From Sipunculus nudus (taxonomy: Eukaryota > Annelida > Sipuncula > Golfingiida > Sipunculidae), in contig CM049314.1 of the NCBI GenBank assembly GCA_026874595.1, positions 1,635,318 to 1,699,317 of the forward strand: 64,000 bases of DNA, read 5' to 3'. Positions 38,791-51,599 of the stretch are shown in pieces. Each line of letters opens with the position of its first letter. The stretch's first letter is position 1. The notes under the pieces were generated by a model. That model ran no database searches and was not told where the DNA came from. It saw nothing but the letters and a program-made list of their open reading frames with translations. Both the position numbers and the translations under genes were made by a program.

Positions 38791-40108
38791 TGTAAATTAA
38801 ATCATTAAACTCCTCCTGAGATATATATAATTTTATTCGTCAAACTCCTGAAATATGTGTAATTTTATATAGCAAACTCCTTCTGAGGTACGTGTAATTT
38901 TATTTATCAAAATCCTCCTGAGAAACCTGTAATTTGATTCATCAAACTCCTCCTGAGATATGTGTAATATCATGAACTCCTCCTGAGATATGTGTAATTT
39001 CATTCATCAAACTCCTCCAGAGATATGTGAAATTTTATTCATCAAACTCCCCCTTGAGATATGTGTAAATTTATTCATCAAACTCCTCCTGAGAAATGAG
39101 TCATTTTATTTATCAAACATCCTCCTGAGATATGTGTAATTTTATTCATCAAACTCCTCCTGAGATATGTGTAATTTTATTCATCAAACTCCCCCTTGAG
39201 ATATGTGTATTTTATTCATCAAACTCCTCCTGAGATATGTGTATTTTATTCATCAAACTCCTCCTGAGATATGTGTAATTTTATTCATCAAACTCCTCCT
39301 GAGATATGTGTAATTTTATTCATTAAACTCCTCCTGACATATGTGTAATTTTATTCATCAAACTCCTCCTGAGATATGTGTAATTTTATTCATCAAACTC
39401 CTCCTGAGATATGTATAATTTTATTCATCAAACTCCTCCTGAGATATGTGTATTTTATTCATCAAACTCCTCCTGAGATATGTGTAATTTTATTCATCAA
39501 ACTCCTCCTGAGATATATGTAATTTTATTCATTAAACTCCTCCTGAGATATGTGTATTTTATTCATCAAACTCCTCCTGAGATATGTGTAATTTTATTCA
39601 TTAAACTCCTCCTGAGATATGTGTAATTTTATTCATTAAACTCCTCCTGAGATATGTGTATTTTATTCATTAAACTCCTCCTGAGATATGTGTATTTTAT
39701 TCATCAAACTCCTCCTGAGATATGTGTATTTTATTCATTAAACTCCTCCTGAGATATGTGTTATTTTATTCATTAAACTCCTCCTGAGATATGTGTTATT
39801 TTATTCATTAAACTCCTCCTGAGATATGTGTATTTTATTCATTAAACTCCTCCTGAGATATGTGTATTTTATTCATCAAACTCCTCCTGAGATATGTGTA
39901 ATTTTATTCATCAAACTCCTCCTGAGGTATGTGTATTTTATTCATTAAACTCCTCCTGAGATATGTGTATTTTATTCATTAAACTCCTCCTGAGGAATGT
40001 GTATTTTATTCATCAAACTCCTCCTGAGGTATGTGTATTTTATTCATTAAACTCCTCCTGAGATAAGTGAAATTTTATTCATCAAACTCTTCCTGATATA
40101 TGTGTAAT
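38790..40108 (+). repeat. 35-bp minisatellite, about 37 copies
   Basis: The unit is TCATCAAACTCCTCCTGAGA plus TATGTGTAATTTTAT; many copies are 33-34 bp through loss of AAT. The unit resembles the part of the neighbouring dispersed element that reads 'ATATGTCAAACC..TCCTGAGATATG', and the array is bordered on both sides by that element (right border GCAGGTGGCACCATCAG at 40159). Confidence 0.93.
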
Positions 40109-40655
40109 TTTCACCCAAAGAAGTCAGATGAATGGGTGCAAAGTGAACAAAAAGATTGCAGGTGGCACCATCAGTCTTGGGTACCAGTTAAAGGTATATA
40201 AGTTCTAAGGCCTGGCAAAATTTCTGACAAAACATATCCAATAATTGACCTTACTACCACAGCCCTTATGCTCAGCTACCCCTTTGACCTGATTATGCTA
40301 ATGACCCTCTAAAATACTTCTAAACAGAAAGCTTTCCACACCTATGGTGACTAGAACTGACAATTCTGTGAATTCTGCGATCACTGAACTGTTTTGCCAT
40401 ATTTTGGATTATCTGTCTCATGCTAATTCAATGCAAGGCAAGACATTATTATTCACTAAGCAGAAAAGCTCCTGGAACCTTTGCCCTAGAACTTTTTATA
40501 CATGAAAAACATGGAAATGGGTACTAGTACAGACTAAATGTGTTCTCTTGGAAGAGTCGCCCAAATTATGCAAATCTGGTGCTTGTCAGGTGATTTACTG
40601 TTTACATTGCCACATTAACTTGATAGCCTGACTATTCATTGAATAAATATGTGAT
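40109..40655. other. Intronic sequence between repeats
   Basis: About 550 bp. The first 80 bp still belong to the dispersed element; the rest is unique with no open frame of interest. It ends with TATGTGAT (40648-40655), the left copy of the target duplication of the next element. Confidence 0.5.
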
Positions 40656-40865
40656 CAGGGTTGGCAGTTTTATCTGCAGCCAGTTTAATCCACTGGATTA
40701 ATACAGGTCGGATAAAATAGGTTTTATCCAGTTTTATCCAAAGTTTGGGTGTATTACATGTGTGAAGTAGACATTTTATATAAAGTTTAGCTTTCCAGTG
40801 TAAAATAATACAATTCTAACATTTGTGTCTAGTTAACTGAATTATTATGTGACCATATATGTATA

Positions 40866-43700
40866 TGGGTCATTCCGCAGTAAAATGAGCAATTACCTAA
40901 ATATCTGGTCTCTCCTTATTCATTCATCAGCAAGTAGTTAAAGGTTTTACACAAATACATATAGTTAAATACCTTGGCATAGGTTCTCCATCCATCCAAA
41001 CTGAGATAATAAAGAATGGATTATTACTTGTGCAGGCCCGCCCCAATATATGCACTTTCAGACAAATAGCATGTCTCCAGAGCAAGGAGCTAATATATTA
41101 GGTTATTTGGTAGAGTAGATAAAGAACTCATTCATTATCTTAATTAGCTAAATTAAAATACACAATAAGGTGTTCAGATTCCATTGTTGCTTGAAACAAT
41201 TGTTGCCACTAACTTTTTTTTGCGAGCATTTCTGATCTGTCCCCCAGTTTTGAGTCAACTCCATCACAAAAAGAATTATATCCAAGCAAAATGACAGTTA
41301 CATATTTATATCTATACAAAGCCAAATATAAAATGTTGCATGGACATACTTTATCCATGAAACACTGTTTTATACATAACATGTATCTAGTATCAGAAAT
41401 GGAACCCTTTATGTCTTCATCCTGGAGGGTGGAAAATTAATGTGTCAACTCCGTCACAGCTTTTTCACCCTCATAAATAGATAAATGGGTAAAATGTTAT
41501 TATGTTCAAGAAAAACATGTGTTTTTTGTTCAAAATCTTTAATAACTGGCTTATAACGTGATTTTCAAAAAAATTATAAATTAAAAATCAAGCATTTGTC
41601 AACTCCATCACAGTCAACTCCGTCACGTGATGGAGTTGACATGTCTGTATTTTGAGCACTGATTACTTAACAAAGCTTTCACCATTATTATATATACTAA
41701 TATATTGTATATTCCATTAGATTGCAACTATATTTTATGTGTAAGCTTAATTATTATTCAGTTTATTTAGTTCCAGGCAATATTAAGTGATTTATGAATT
41801 GGCTAACTAATGAAATACAGTTACCCAGCAGAAAAATCATTGCATTTTGGTATTCCCACCTGATACATCCACTGCTTTTTATATAACTGAATACTTTCAT
41901 TTTTAACAGCATGGGCAATTGGCAATCTAAATTATTTAAAAATAAAATGAAGCTAGATATGATACAGGGCGTTCACTCTTGAAGCCTGTGTTCCATATAA
42001 TCAATAAAGATATTCTTATGACCCCAGATTCATAGTGGTTTCATTCTGCTAAAGAGTGTCAGGCCTGTACCTTGAACTACAATATCCAAAGTCATTTAGA
42101 ATACATTTGCTAGATTTTGACAGCATTTAATACATCCTGTCCCAGCAGGAAAACCTAAGCATGTTGCAGCAGACTTGGTCAATTATTGTGCTATAATATA
42201 TTTTTCACTGTGGACATTAATATGATTTAATTATTCATATGTCCATTGTATGACATTTGATTGTAGACATGCTGCATAAAATAAAAAAATAAAAACAAAT
42301 GGTGTCAATTTCTCTTTTCCTGCTAACATGCTGCTGCTGGTTCCAACAAAAGACAGTGGCAACATAATAACAGAATCTTTTTTGCAAATGCAGACACTGA
42401 TGAAGATGACTCCATGCCACCTGGTATTGTTCTTCAGTTTCTGTAAAACCAGTTTCATTGTTTAATGGATCACTAAATAGTTTTCCACTTTTGAACTGGT
42501 AATTGTGTGCAAACAGAAACTTTTGCACTACCTGTAACTCTGTTGTTGAAACATCCAGAGTCAATAGTACCAATCTTGTTGGATATATTATCTAGTTAGG
42601 ATTATGAATAATTGCAACTTCTTGCATCACTTTGGCATATTTGGCAGCTGATGGACAGTTCCAGTCCTCTAGTGGTCAGCAAAAAGAAGGCAAAACTGAA
42701 TCTACAACCCTCCAAAGAGCAGTACCATCTCATCTTAAGGTCTTTTACCCTGTCTCGCCTCCCAGAGATTTCAATGGCCTTTAAAATATTTCAAGACATC
42801 TACAGACCCCCAAAACTGACAAGGAAAAGGAAATTTAAATCAACTGTAGGATGTCTAATCATTTTGAATTACCTGTGCTGTATACTTTAAATATTTTAAA
42901 CATACAGTCAAGTTGTTTTCATAAGTTTGCAGAGAAATATTTAGTTATGCGACAACAGATTTTCTTCTGTCAGCCAGAACTTAAATATGAGCCAATTTAT
43001 GTGACACAATCAAGTGCTGGTCAATAAAAATTTTAAATACCATATAAGGAAATATTTGATCATAGAAGACTTGTGCATGAAAATAATTAAGAGATTTATA
43101 AAGTCATATGTTAGAGTATACCGGTCAAAAGCCTGTTCTGTCAACTCCGTCACAAATACTCATGGTCTTTGCCAGCTAAATATTATCAAGGGAATCATTT
43201 AACTACACAGATTTTTCTGTTATAAATGTAAATAAAGGAAATCTTGATTTATCTAATGATGATTTAATCTGTTTTTATTAGAATAATTGTCTTTACCTGA
43301 GAAAAAGAATTAAAGAAAAAAATAGTTTTTGATAAAGTTTGCAATTTTCTTAACATTTTTTGTATATACATTGGTCTAATTCATAAGGCAAAGTTTTATT
43401 TAATTTTCCAAGGGAGGAATGATATTATGCCATTGTCTTGTATTATTTAACTGGTGTCATCTCCTTAATTTTTGTATTTCAGATCAATTAACATGACTGT
43501 GACAGAGTTGAAAAAGTGTTTTACTGAGCTTTGGATGATTGTTATTTTCAAAAAGGACTTTGCTGTTTAAGCTTGGCTTTTATATGTTAGTGAAACTAGA
43601 CATCTCTGCCTACATGTGCTACAAATTTAAGCCAGATATGACAAAAAAATTTTAACCAAGCAGTATCACCAATTTGCCCAATTTACTGTGGAATGACCCA
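40866..43700. mobile_element. 2.8-kb TA-flanked DNA element with GTCAACTCCGTCAC motifs
   Basis: The ends TGGGTCATTCCGCAGTAAAA and, inverted, TGGGTCATTCCACAGTAAAT match over about 28 bp, each flanked by TA (40864-40865, 43701-43702). This is consistent with a TA-targeting superfamily such as Tc1/mariner. The inside carries five forward and two inverted copies of GTCAACTCC(G/A)TCAC. Two open frames (42235-42573 minus; 42612-42890 plus) are protein-like in composition but I recognise no transposase. It is probably non-autonomous or decayed. Confidence 0.7.
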
Positions 43701-43702
43701 TA

Positions 43703-45670
43703 TGTCAAGGCCCAGATCGCGATTCAGGCCGGCCCAAACTGCGATCGTAATCCAGGCTGGCCAGATCTTAGATCCGTCCAGCCTAGATTGCGATCGCAGT
43801 TTAGTCCAGCCCAGACTGCGATCCTGTCTTTCTTGCTTCAGGATTGCAATCTGGTCTGGACAGATCTAAGATCAGTCCAGCCGAGATTGCGATCCTAAAC
43901 TTGACCAGCCCATATTGTGATCCATGCTTTTACGATTACAGGAGTGAAACATTGGTTGTTTTACCAACTCATTTGGTATTGCATTGTACCATTTTCCCAT
44001 AATAAATACAATTATAATACAGAAAGGCAATTTTCACTCCTTCATATCACAGGAGTGAAACATGGGATGTTTCACAAACTCATTTAGTATTGCATGGTTG
44101 TTGAAAAAAGGAACAAGGAACCCATGGGTTTTATATGCTCACAAAATATGATTTGGAAGAGGAGGTAGGCAAGTGCAGGTTTTGTGTGGTAATATAAGCT
44201 GCATTATGAGCTGATGGTGTTTAACTCAAGTTATGTAAGATTATGATAATATCCTTGGAGACAGGGAAGAGGATTGATGTCATTTATTTTATATACAGCT
44301 GGAAATGGTGTGCTGTTTTCACATAGGTTTGTACTTGGCCATATAACTTTATCTACATTGCAGAAGAATTATTTGAAAAATAAACCTTTCCATTATCAGT
44401 CATGGTAGTTCTGATTTTTACAAATGAGAATTTTTATTTAATAATTACTGGTTATTCCTACCCAAGAATAAACTTAAATAATATAACTATGTATTATAAA
44501 TTAATAACAAATATTGTGTCAAATATAATTTAAATTAAAAATAATAACAGCATCATATGAAAAGATCTTTTAATAATATAATCGAAATAAATGATTATTA
44601 AAATAATATTATAGAATATATTCATGAATTCATTCATGATTACATTTTGAAAGTATTTGCATTTGTATTCAAATACTTTCATTTATACCTGTATTCCTAT
44701 TTTTATGCATGAAATTATGGAGTACATATATTCATATTCGCATTCAAATATATTTGCAAAGTATTCTTATCATGTCTGGTATTTATTCAGTTTCAGCAAA
44801 ACAAAGTTCTTGAGAATCCAGAATTTACAAATTTCACAAATTGATCATAAGTATGATCATAATGATCATACGTATCTGGTTTTATGGCTTTAATTTATAT
44901 TTAAACATAAAACTATTATATTCACTTTGGACAACTTTCACATCAATCTAAGCACTAGACATAGCAAAAGTCTTATGACAATTATCAACATTACAGAAAT
45001 CTTAACGAGAACTTGTCTAAGATCTGATTTTTTTTTTTTATCATATTTAAATATTTTTATTTAAAAAAATGTAAAAAAAATAAAAGCAGTCTCAGTTATG
45101 AAACCATTATAAGAATAAAAAATAACTCAAGCATAAGAACACCCTATAAATTGTACAAGGAGAAAACTAGAGATGGGCAAGTTCAATTTTATTAACATAA
45201 ATTTAGGAACCAGCAATACAGATTTTGATTATTTACATAGTCTTGTGACAGCTGATACAGCCACGAGTTCTAATATTATTGGTGAAAAATATTGACATAT
45301 TTAATCAGTACTTGTCTGAGTAAAATTTTAAAATTTTGACATATTTTATTTTTTTTCAATTTTAAAATAACTATAAATTAACAAGCTGAAACACTTGGAT
45401 CGCATGGATCGCAATATGGGCTGGTCAAGTTAAGGATCGCAATCTTGACTGGACAGATCTTAGATCTGTCCAGTCCAGATTGCGATCCTGAAGCAAGAAA
45501 GACAAGATCGCAATCTGGGCTGGACTAAACTGCGATCGCAATATAGGCTGGACAGATCTAAGATCTCGCCAGCCTGGATTGTGATCGCAGTTTGGGCCGG
45601 CCTGAACTGCGATCGCAATTTGGGCTGGACAGATCTAAGATCCGTCCAGATCGCAATCTGGGCCTTGACA
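43703..45670. mobile_element. 2.0-kb TA-flanked DNA element with GATC-rich long TIRs
   Basis: Ends TGTCAAGGCCCAGATCGCGA and its near inverse (GATCGCAATCTGGGCCTTGACA). Inverted arms of about 235-270 bp (43703-43935, 45400-45670) are built from GATCGCAATC, CTGGACAGATC and AGATCTAAGATC words. TA lies on both sides (43701-43702, 45671-45672). The AT-rich middle (43936-45400) has no coding region. It looks like a large MITE-like element. Its left TA is the same TA that ends the previous element. Confidence 0.75.
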
Positions 45671-45834
45671 TATACATGAAACCACAGGTGCTTGAATTGC
45701 TATTAATGTACATTTCAATTAAATTTTTTACTTTACTGGGTCATCACCTAATAACTATTACTCATTTGACATTGCCTAGCATTGTTCACACTATATGGTC
45801 CATTTCTTTATTCATCTTTATTTAATATTTGGGA

Positions 45835-46080
45835 TAGGCAGGCAAGAAGCAAGGCGCAGATCAAGCGGGGGGATTTGGGGGTCCAAACCTCTCCCCCCAC
45901 TTCTCACAAAAAAAACAAATTTTTTTTTAGACAAATCATATACATAAAGGGGGGTTTTGGGGGTTGAGGCCCCCCCCCCCCTGCTCTTAACCATCAACCT
46001 TTTATATTAGACAATTTTTTTGCATGACACCCATTGACCCCACCCTGCTAAAAAATTGAGGATCCGTGCCTGTAAGCCTG
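45835..46080. repeat. G- and C-run-rich repeat remnant
   Basis: Contains GATCAAGCGGGGGGATTTGG, a run of C at 45971-45982 and GAGGATCCGTGCCTGTAA. The wording resembles a widespread invertebrate repeat with GGATCCGTGCCTG ends, but both ends could not be paired here. Confidence 0.4.
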
Positions 46081-46542
46081 TGATGAAACACATATTTTGT
46101 CACAGATAGTGATGCTATGATCTTAATAATAGTTTTGAAACTTGAAATTATTTCTCTTCTTTAGAGAGGTCAGTCAGAGTGTGACTTATTAAAACATTAT
46201 CACCTATTTTGTACATTACACTATAAAAAAGCTTAACAACTGCAGTTCACACATGTTTAGTTATATGATCAGTGGTACCACAGTATATCATATATTCATG
46301 TGCATATAAACATAGATATTCTCTGAGAGAGAGCAATGTACATAATCCAGTCATTTATTGCATAAACAACTTAAGATATACAGTGATATCAGCTGTCTAT
46401 AATTTAATGGGGGTTCACCATCTCAGATGCAAATAATTAAATGCTTGAAAAGCTATCATGCCACAGTTGGTATCTCTGAATTTGGGTATTAGTGCGATTC
46501 CTTGTCCCTTTCCCCACTAGTAACTAAGTAAGGCATGTTTAC

Positions 46543-49500
46543 ACAAGGCCTACAGGCCTAATGTGAACCTGTGCAATGAGATTACACCAGGTATAATGCT
46601 TCAATGCTGAACCATTACTTTTCAAGAACATGTGTAACATGTATATGAACAATGCAAGTACTAAACACTTAGAACAAGAAACATTTGAACAAACATCACT
46701 GCTGCAATTCTGGCATGGGTGCACACAACACAAAAACTAGAATTTGGGTAGTCAACAAGTGACTATGTGTATCCTCCAAAATCAGATTGGGAATGGTGAA
46801 GTGAGGCATTGATTGAGTGGCAAGGGGAAATAGAGTGAGGTGTGTTGCATAATAGCCTGGATGTCTGCAGCCGAAATGTGTATGTAGGTTGCGCCACCTA
46901 CCACAAAATCCAGAAAGCTGTCCAAGATGTATAAACATGCAAAATTTTAGACAGATAAGTCAAACCATTACTGAGATATTAGTGATTTTAGCCCACGGCA
47001 GACAAACAGATGGACACTGTGCAAAAATGGTGGCAGGTGGCACCACCAATTTTGTGTATGATTGAGAGATATGTGAGATCTATACACATGCAAAATTTCA
47101 GGGGGATATGTCAAACCAGTCCTGATATATAAGCCTGAATGTACGCAGCACATACATGAATATAGGTGGCGCCACCTGCCAAAAAAATCCAGAAAGCTAT
47201 CCAAGATGTATAAACATGCAAAATTTTAGGCTGATAAGTCAAACCGATACTGAGATATGGGTAATTTTAGCCCACGGCAGACAAACAGACGGACACTGCA
47301 AAAATGGTGGCAGGTGGCACCACCAATTTTGTGTATGATTAAGAGTTATGTGAGATCTACACATATGCAAAATTTCAGGGGGATATGTCAAACCAGTCCT
47401 GAGGTATAAGCCTAAATGTCTGCAGCGTATACATAAATGTAGGTGGCGCCACCTGCCACAAAATCCAGAAAGCTATCCAAGATGTATAAACCTGCAAAAT
47501 TTTAGGCAGATATGTCAAACCACTGCCTACTATAAGTGATTATATCCCACGGTAAACAAACAGACGGATGCTGTGCAAAAATGATTGCAGGTGGCGCCAC
47601 CGCTTTTGCGTGTGATAAAGAGCTATGTGAGATCTATAAAAATGCAAAATTTTTGCCCAATCAGTCAAATGGTTCCTGAGATATGAGCTTGGATGTCTGC
47701 AGCATAAATTTGAATGTACGCGGCGCCACCTGTCAAAAAATCAAGAAAGCTGTCAAGGATGTATAAACCTGCAAAATATCAGGTGGATAAGTCAAACCAC
47801 TGCCAAGATATGAGTGATTTTATCCCAATGCAGATGAACTGATAGACGCTGTGCAAAAATGGTTGCATGTGGCACCACCAGTTTTGCGTATGATAGAGAG
47901 CTATGAGAGATCTAAACACATGCAAAATTTTTTGGCCCAACTGGTCAAACGGTTCATGAGATAGGAGATTGGATGTATGCAGCTTAAACGTGAATGTAGG
48001 TGGCGCCACCTGACATAAAATCTAGAAAGCTGTCCAGGATGTAAACACATGCAAAATTTCAGATGGATAAGTCCAAGCAATGCAGAGATATGAGTGTTTT
48101 CTCCCCAAGGCAGATGAACAGATGAACGCTGTGCAAAAATGGTTGCAGGTGGCGCCACCATTTTTAGTGTATGTTATAAAGCTTTCCAAGGGCTACATTT
48201 GTGCAAAATCTTTAGCCTTATTGGTCAAACGGTTCCCGAGATATGTGGGTTTATGTGTGGAAACTGACACACAAATGGACGCTGGGCAGAGAGGAAAGGT
48301 CAGAGGTCAATGAAAAATGAGGGTGCACCAGTTCACATGTGACTGATCATAATTCTGAATTTTAAAAATTTCTGCCCAGTGGTTATAAAGAAGTTCTCCG
48401 GAAACCTATGCAGCGATGGCGGCAGCGTCGGCGTCTGACTGAAATCATAGTATCCGCAAAACTCTGTTTTGGCAGATACAATGATTGTAGCTGGCACCAC
48501 CAGTCTTATATACAACGAAGAGATATATAAATATGCCCAATGTCAGACTGATATGTCAAACCTTTCCTGTGAAATAAGCAGGGACATACACTGTGCAAAA
48601 ATTATTGTAGGTGGCGCCACCAGCCTTGTACACTATAAAGCTACCCGATATGTATAAACATGCCAAATTTTAGGCTGATGTATCAAATTCCTCTGTAGAA
48701 ATAAGCAGGCGAATACACTGCAAAAGTCAATGTAGGTGGCACCACCTGTCTTATAAGAATACCAACATGTCTTATGAGAATACCATCAAAGACACATAGA
48801 CAGGTCAAAATATCAGTCCCATACATCAAACTTCCCAAGAGTTTGATGCACTGGGCTGACAAGGCTTAGGTGAGTAAGGCAGTTGCCCCCAAGTGACCTG
48901 TGACAAACTGCTGCCTCAAGCTACTGCACTGAGTGAACTCTTGACCTGCACCTGGCTAGACTGAGTGAACTTTTGACCTGTACCTGGCTGCACTGAGTGA
49001 ACTCTTGACCTGTTGCATAATCTGACAAAGGTGGCAGTCTGCCAAAGCTATAAATAGATTCAGGCTGAACTTTGGTACCAAATATGATGCAGTGAGCCAA
49101 AGCTATAAATAGAATGCAGCTACTGCACTGAGTGAACTCTTGACCAATACCTGGCTGTAGTTCTTCCAATCCTGGCAATGTGCCAAAATTATTTATAGAG
49201 CTGACATCATCTTGGCTAATGGCCAACATCAAGGCACTGGCAATCTGCCAATGGTAAACCAAGTGCTGCCATCTGTACACAAAAGTGGTCCCTGCTTGAA
49301 ATAACTTTGAAATTTATTTTTCCAATACAAAATGCTTTTCAGCTGACTTTTTATAAAAAAGAAATCAGGAATGTATTTAAAATTATTACGAATGCATACT
49401 GAATGCAAAATTAAAATACAGGTATATCTCACTGATGGCAAATTCTTGAATTAGGTTGAGTAGGGATACCAATAATTTATAATCCACGTTCTGTCGTCTT

Positions 49501-50750
49501 TATATAACCGCAGAGAGCTGAATATCCTTGATTGTAACATTGCCTGGTATGATGAATAACTTAAATCATAAATTTAAAATTTTTAAAAGCTTTTAAAAAA
49601 ACTTTCTTGTCAATATTACCTAAAGATAACCTGAAATCTAAATGTCTAGTGGCATGATGTAATAGATGCTGATAAACTGGTGCCAGGCTAGATGTAACAG
49701 CATAAAACAGCTAACATATATGGTAAAATGACTCAATTCAATCTCCATAATTCAGCCAAAAATCATTCATGTGGAATCATTAATGACAATTATTATAAGA
49801 ATTATGGTAGGGATTATTCTTGTAAAATATTTAACAAACTGGCTTCAGTGGCATAAGTCGAAAAATGTTTCGCAGGTTTATAACTCATATAGGAAAATAC
49901 AGCAAACTGGCTAAGTTCAGCTTCCCGTAACTCAGCCAAAAAGCACTGAGCCAAAACCATTTGAACAAACTTGAATTATCAACATCTGAGGATAATTAAT
50001 GTGCAAGATTTAAGAATTTGGTCCAGTGGTTTTTGAGAAGAAGATCTTTGTAGCCACTGAGCTAAAATGGGCTGTTATGGCATATGATTAAATTCAGCTT
50101 CCCATAACTTAGCCAAAAGTCACTGAAAAGAGACCATTTGAACAAACTCCAGAAAGCACTACTCTAGGATCATTTCTGTGCGATATTAAACATTTTGGCC
50201 ATATGGTTTCAGGGAAGAAGTTTTTTGTAGCCCTCAGTGTGATACAGGCACTGTCGACCCCGTACAAAAAGGCCGATGCAGGTGGCGCCACCAATACCTC
50301 AATTTCATATATGACCTATGTGACCAACATTGGCATAAAATTTGGTGATGATAGCTCCAGCCGTTTCTGAGATTTAAATTTTAATATGCTTTTTTGCACA
50401 AACAAAGTTCAACCTCCTGTAACTCAGCCAAAAATATCCGAACTGGAACCATTCGAACAAACTTGAGAAAGATTGTTCCAGGGATGATTTCTGTAAAATA
50501 TTGGACAATTTGGCTGGACAGTTTCGGAGAAGAAGATTTTTAAAGCTATTTTAGCTTTTTCCCTATAAAATCTAAGAAAATGCAGTTAGAAAAAAAATTA
50601 ACAAAATCCTATATAGTTTTTGAATTACTGATTATTTGCAAAAAATTTGGTGATGCTAGCTCCTGCCATTTTTGAGATAGCTATGGTTAACATACAGACG
50701 ACGCACGACAGACGACGCACCATAGCATAAGCTCACAGGTTCGCTAACAA
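46543..50750. repeat. 4.2-kb dispersed element with palindrome dimer array
   Basis: The left end ACAAGGCCTACAGGCCTAAT followed by GTGAACCTGTGC is partly inverse to the right end GCTCACAGGTTCGCTAAC (50731-50748). Inside are the dimer array (46885-48300), a second block with GGTGGCGCCACC (48600-48800), a segment rich in GAGTGAACTCTTGACCTG (48920-49160), and repeats of 'CCATTTGAACAAACTTGA' (49950-50560). No coding region. Shorter or broken copies lie at 17701 and 19440. Confidence 0.65.
46880..48300 (+). repeat. Tandem dimer array, five 278-bp units with GGTGGCGCCACC
   Basis: Each dimer has two related monomers of about 149 and 129 bp. Palindrome positions run near 46885, 47034, 47163, 47309, 47439, 47588, 47716, 47865, 47997 and 48146. 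Monomers share AAGATGTATAAACATGCAAA and GATAAGTCAAACC words. Copies have drifted, so the array is not young. Confidence 0.88.
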
Positions 50751-51599
50751 GCAGCAACAGTGGGCTATCATTTGACAACCATCCAGTCATGACAGCCTGA
50801 GAGGAGAAACCCCCATTAGATCAAAGTCATTCAGGCATCCTCCTCCACTAGAGACAGTATAAGCTGTTGACAACCTGGCTGTACAAAAGTAACCCTGTAA
50901 GCCTGCCCTATGACTACAAGTAAATATTTGATGGCTTAAGATGATGATATAACCATGATAAATCCTAATTGAGCAATTGACCAGCAGCCAGAAGAGTTAC
51001 ATAGAAGACAAAGGGACTGCTCCTCATTATGGTGTGTGTTGAGCATATTGTTAGGCTATAGTGGCTGCTGACAACAGTGAAACATGAACCTGGAGGAAAT
51101 TGTCAATAAGATATAAAACTTTTATATTGTTAATATAACAATAAACCTTCTGAACTTATTTCTCCAGATTAGCATTTATGTTAATATAATTAAATTATAC
51201 AAGGTAATTCTTAGTTTGATCCAGTTTAATCCTGTATAATCCAGATAAAACTTGATTAAACCAGATAAAACCCAGTTTTATCTATTTTCCTGGATTAAAC
51301 AAGTTTTATTCAGATAAAACCCAACCCTGTATGTGATAAAGGTCACACAGAGTGTATCAGCCATGTCTGAAGTATTCCAAAAAATTTGGCGATTTTCTTC
51401 ATAGTCCTATTTTCTTAACTGCATATATATTTCCATTATTTTACATCTGCATACCCTCCCCTCCGACTTTGGCATTTTTTTTTTAAAAATGCCAATTGTG
51501 TAATCTTTTGCCATTAATTTCTTATGAACTGTTGTGAATTTCTTGTTACTACAAGCCAAACAGCATGCCACACCCATTTGGTATCAGGTGTCTCCAGGT

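Larger units (their letters stand above)
40656..51329. mobile_element. 10.7-kb unit with hAT-type ends and 8-bp target duplication
   Basis: The left end starts CAGGGTTGG and the right end is the inverse, CCAACCCTG. Both are followed inward, after a 0-2 bp shift, by GTTTTATCTG and then GTTTAATCC. TATGTGAT flanks both sides exactly (40648-40655 and 51330-51337). CAGGG-type ends with an 8-bp duplication are the signature of hAT transposons. The subterminal regions are dense in TTTTATC and TTTAATCC words, as expected for transposase-binding subterminal repeats. No hAT transposase is seen, so it is non-autonomous or stripped. It contains two other DNA elements and a long dispersed element. Confidence 0.75.

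Noticed and set aside
42235-42890. Two adjacent protein-like frames in the GGGTCATTCC element as a transposase
   Set aside because: They lie on opposite strands and show no DDE/D or helix-turn-helix pattern that I can recognise.
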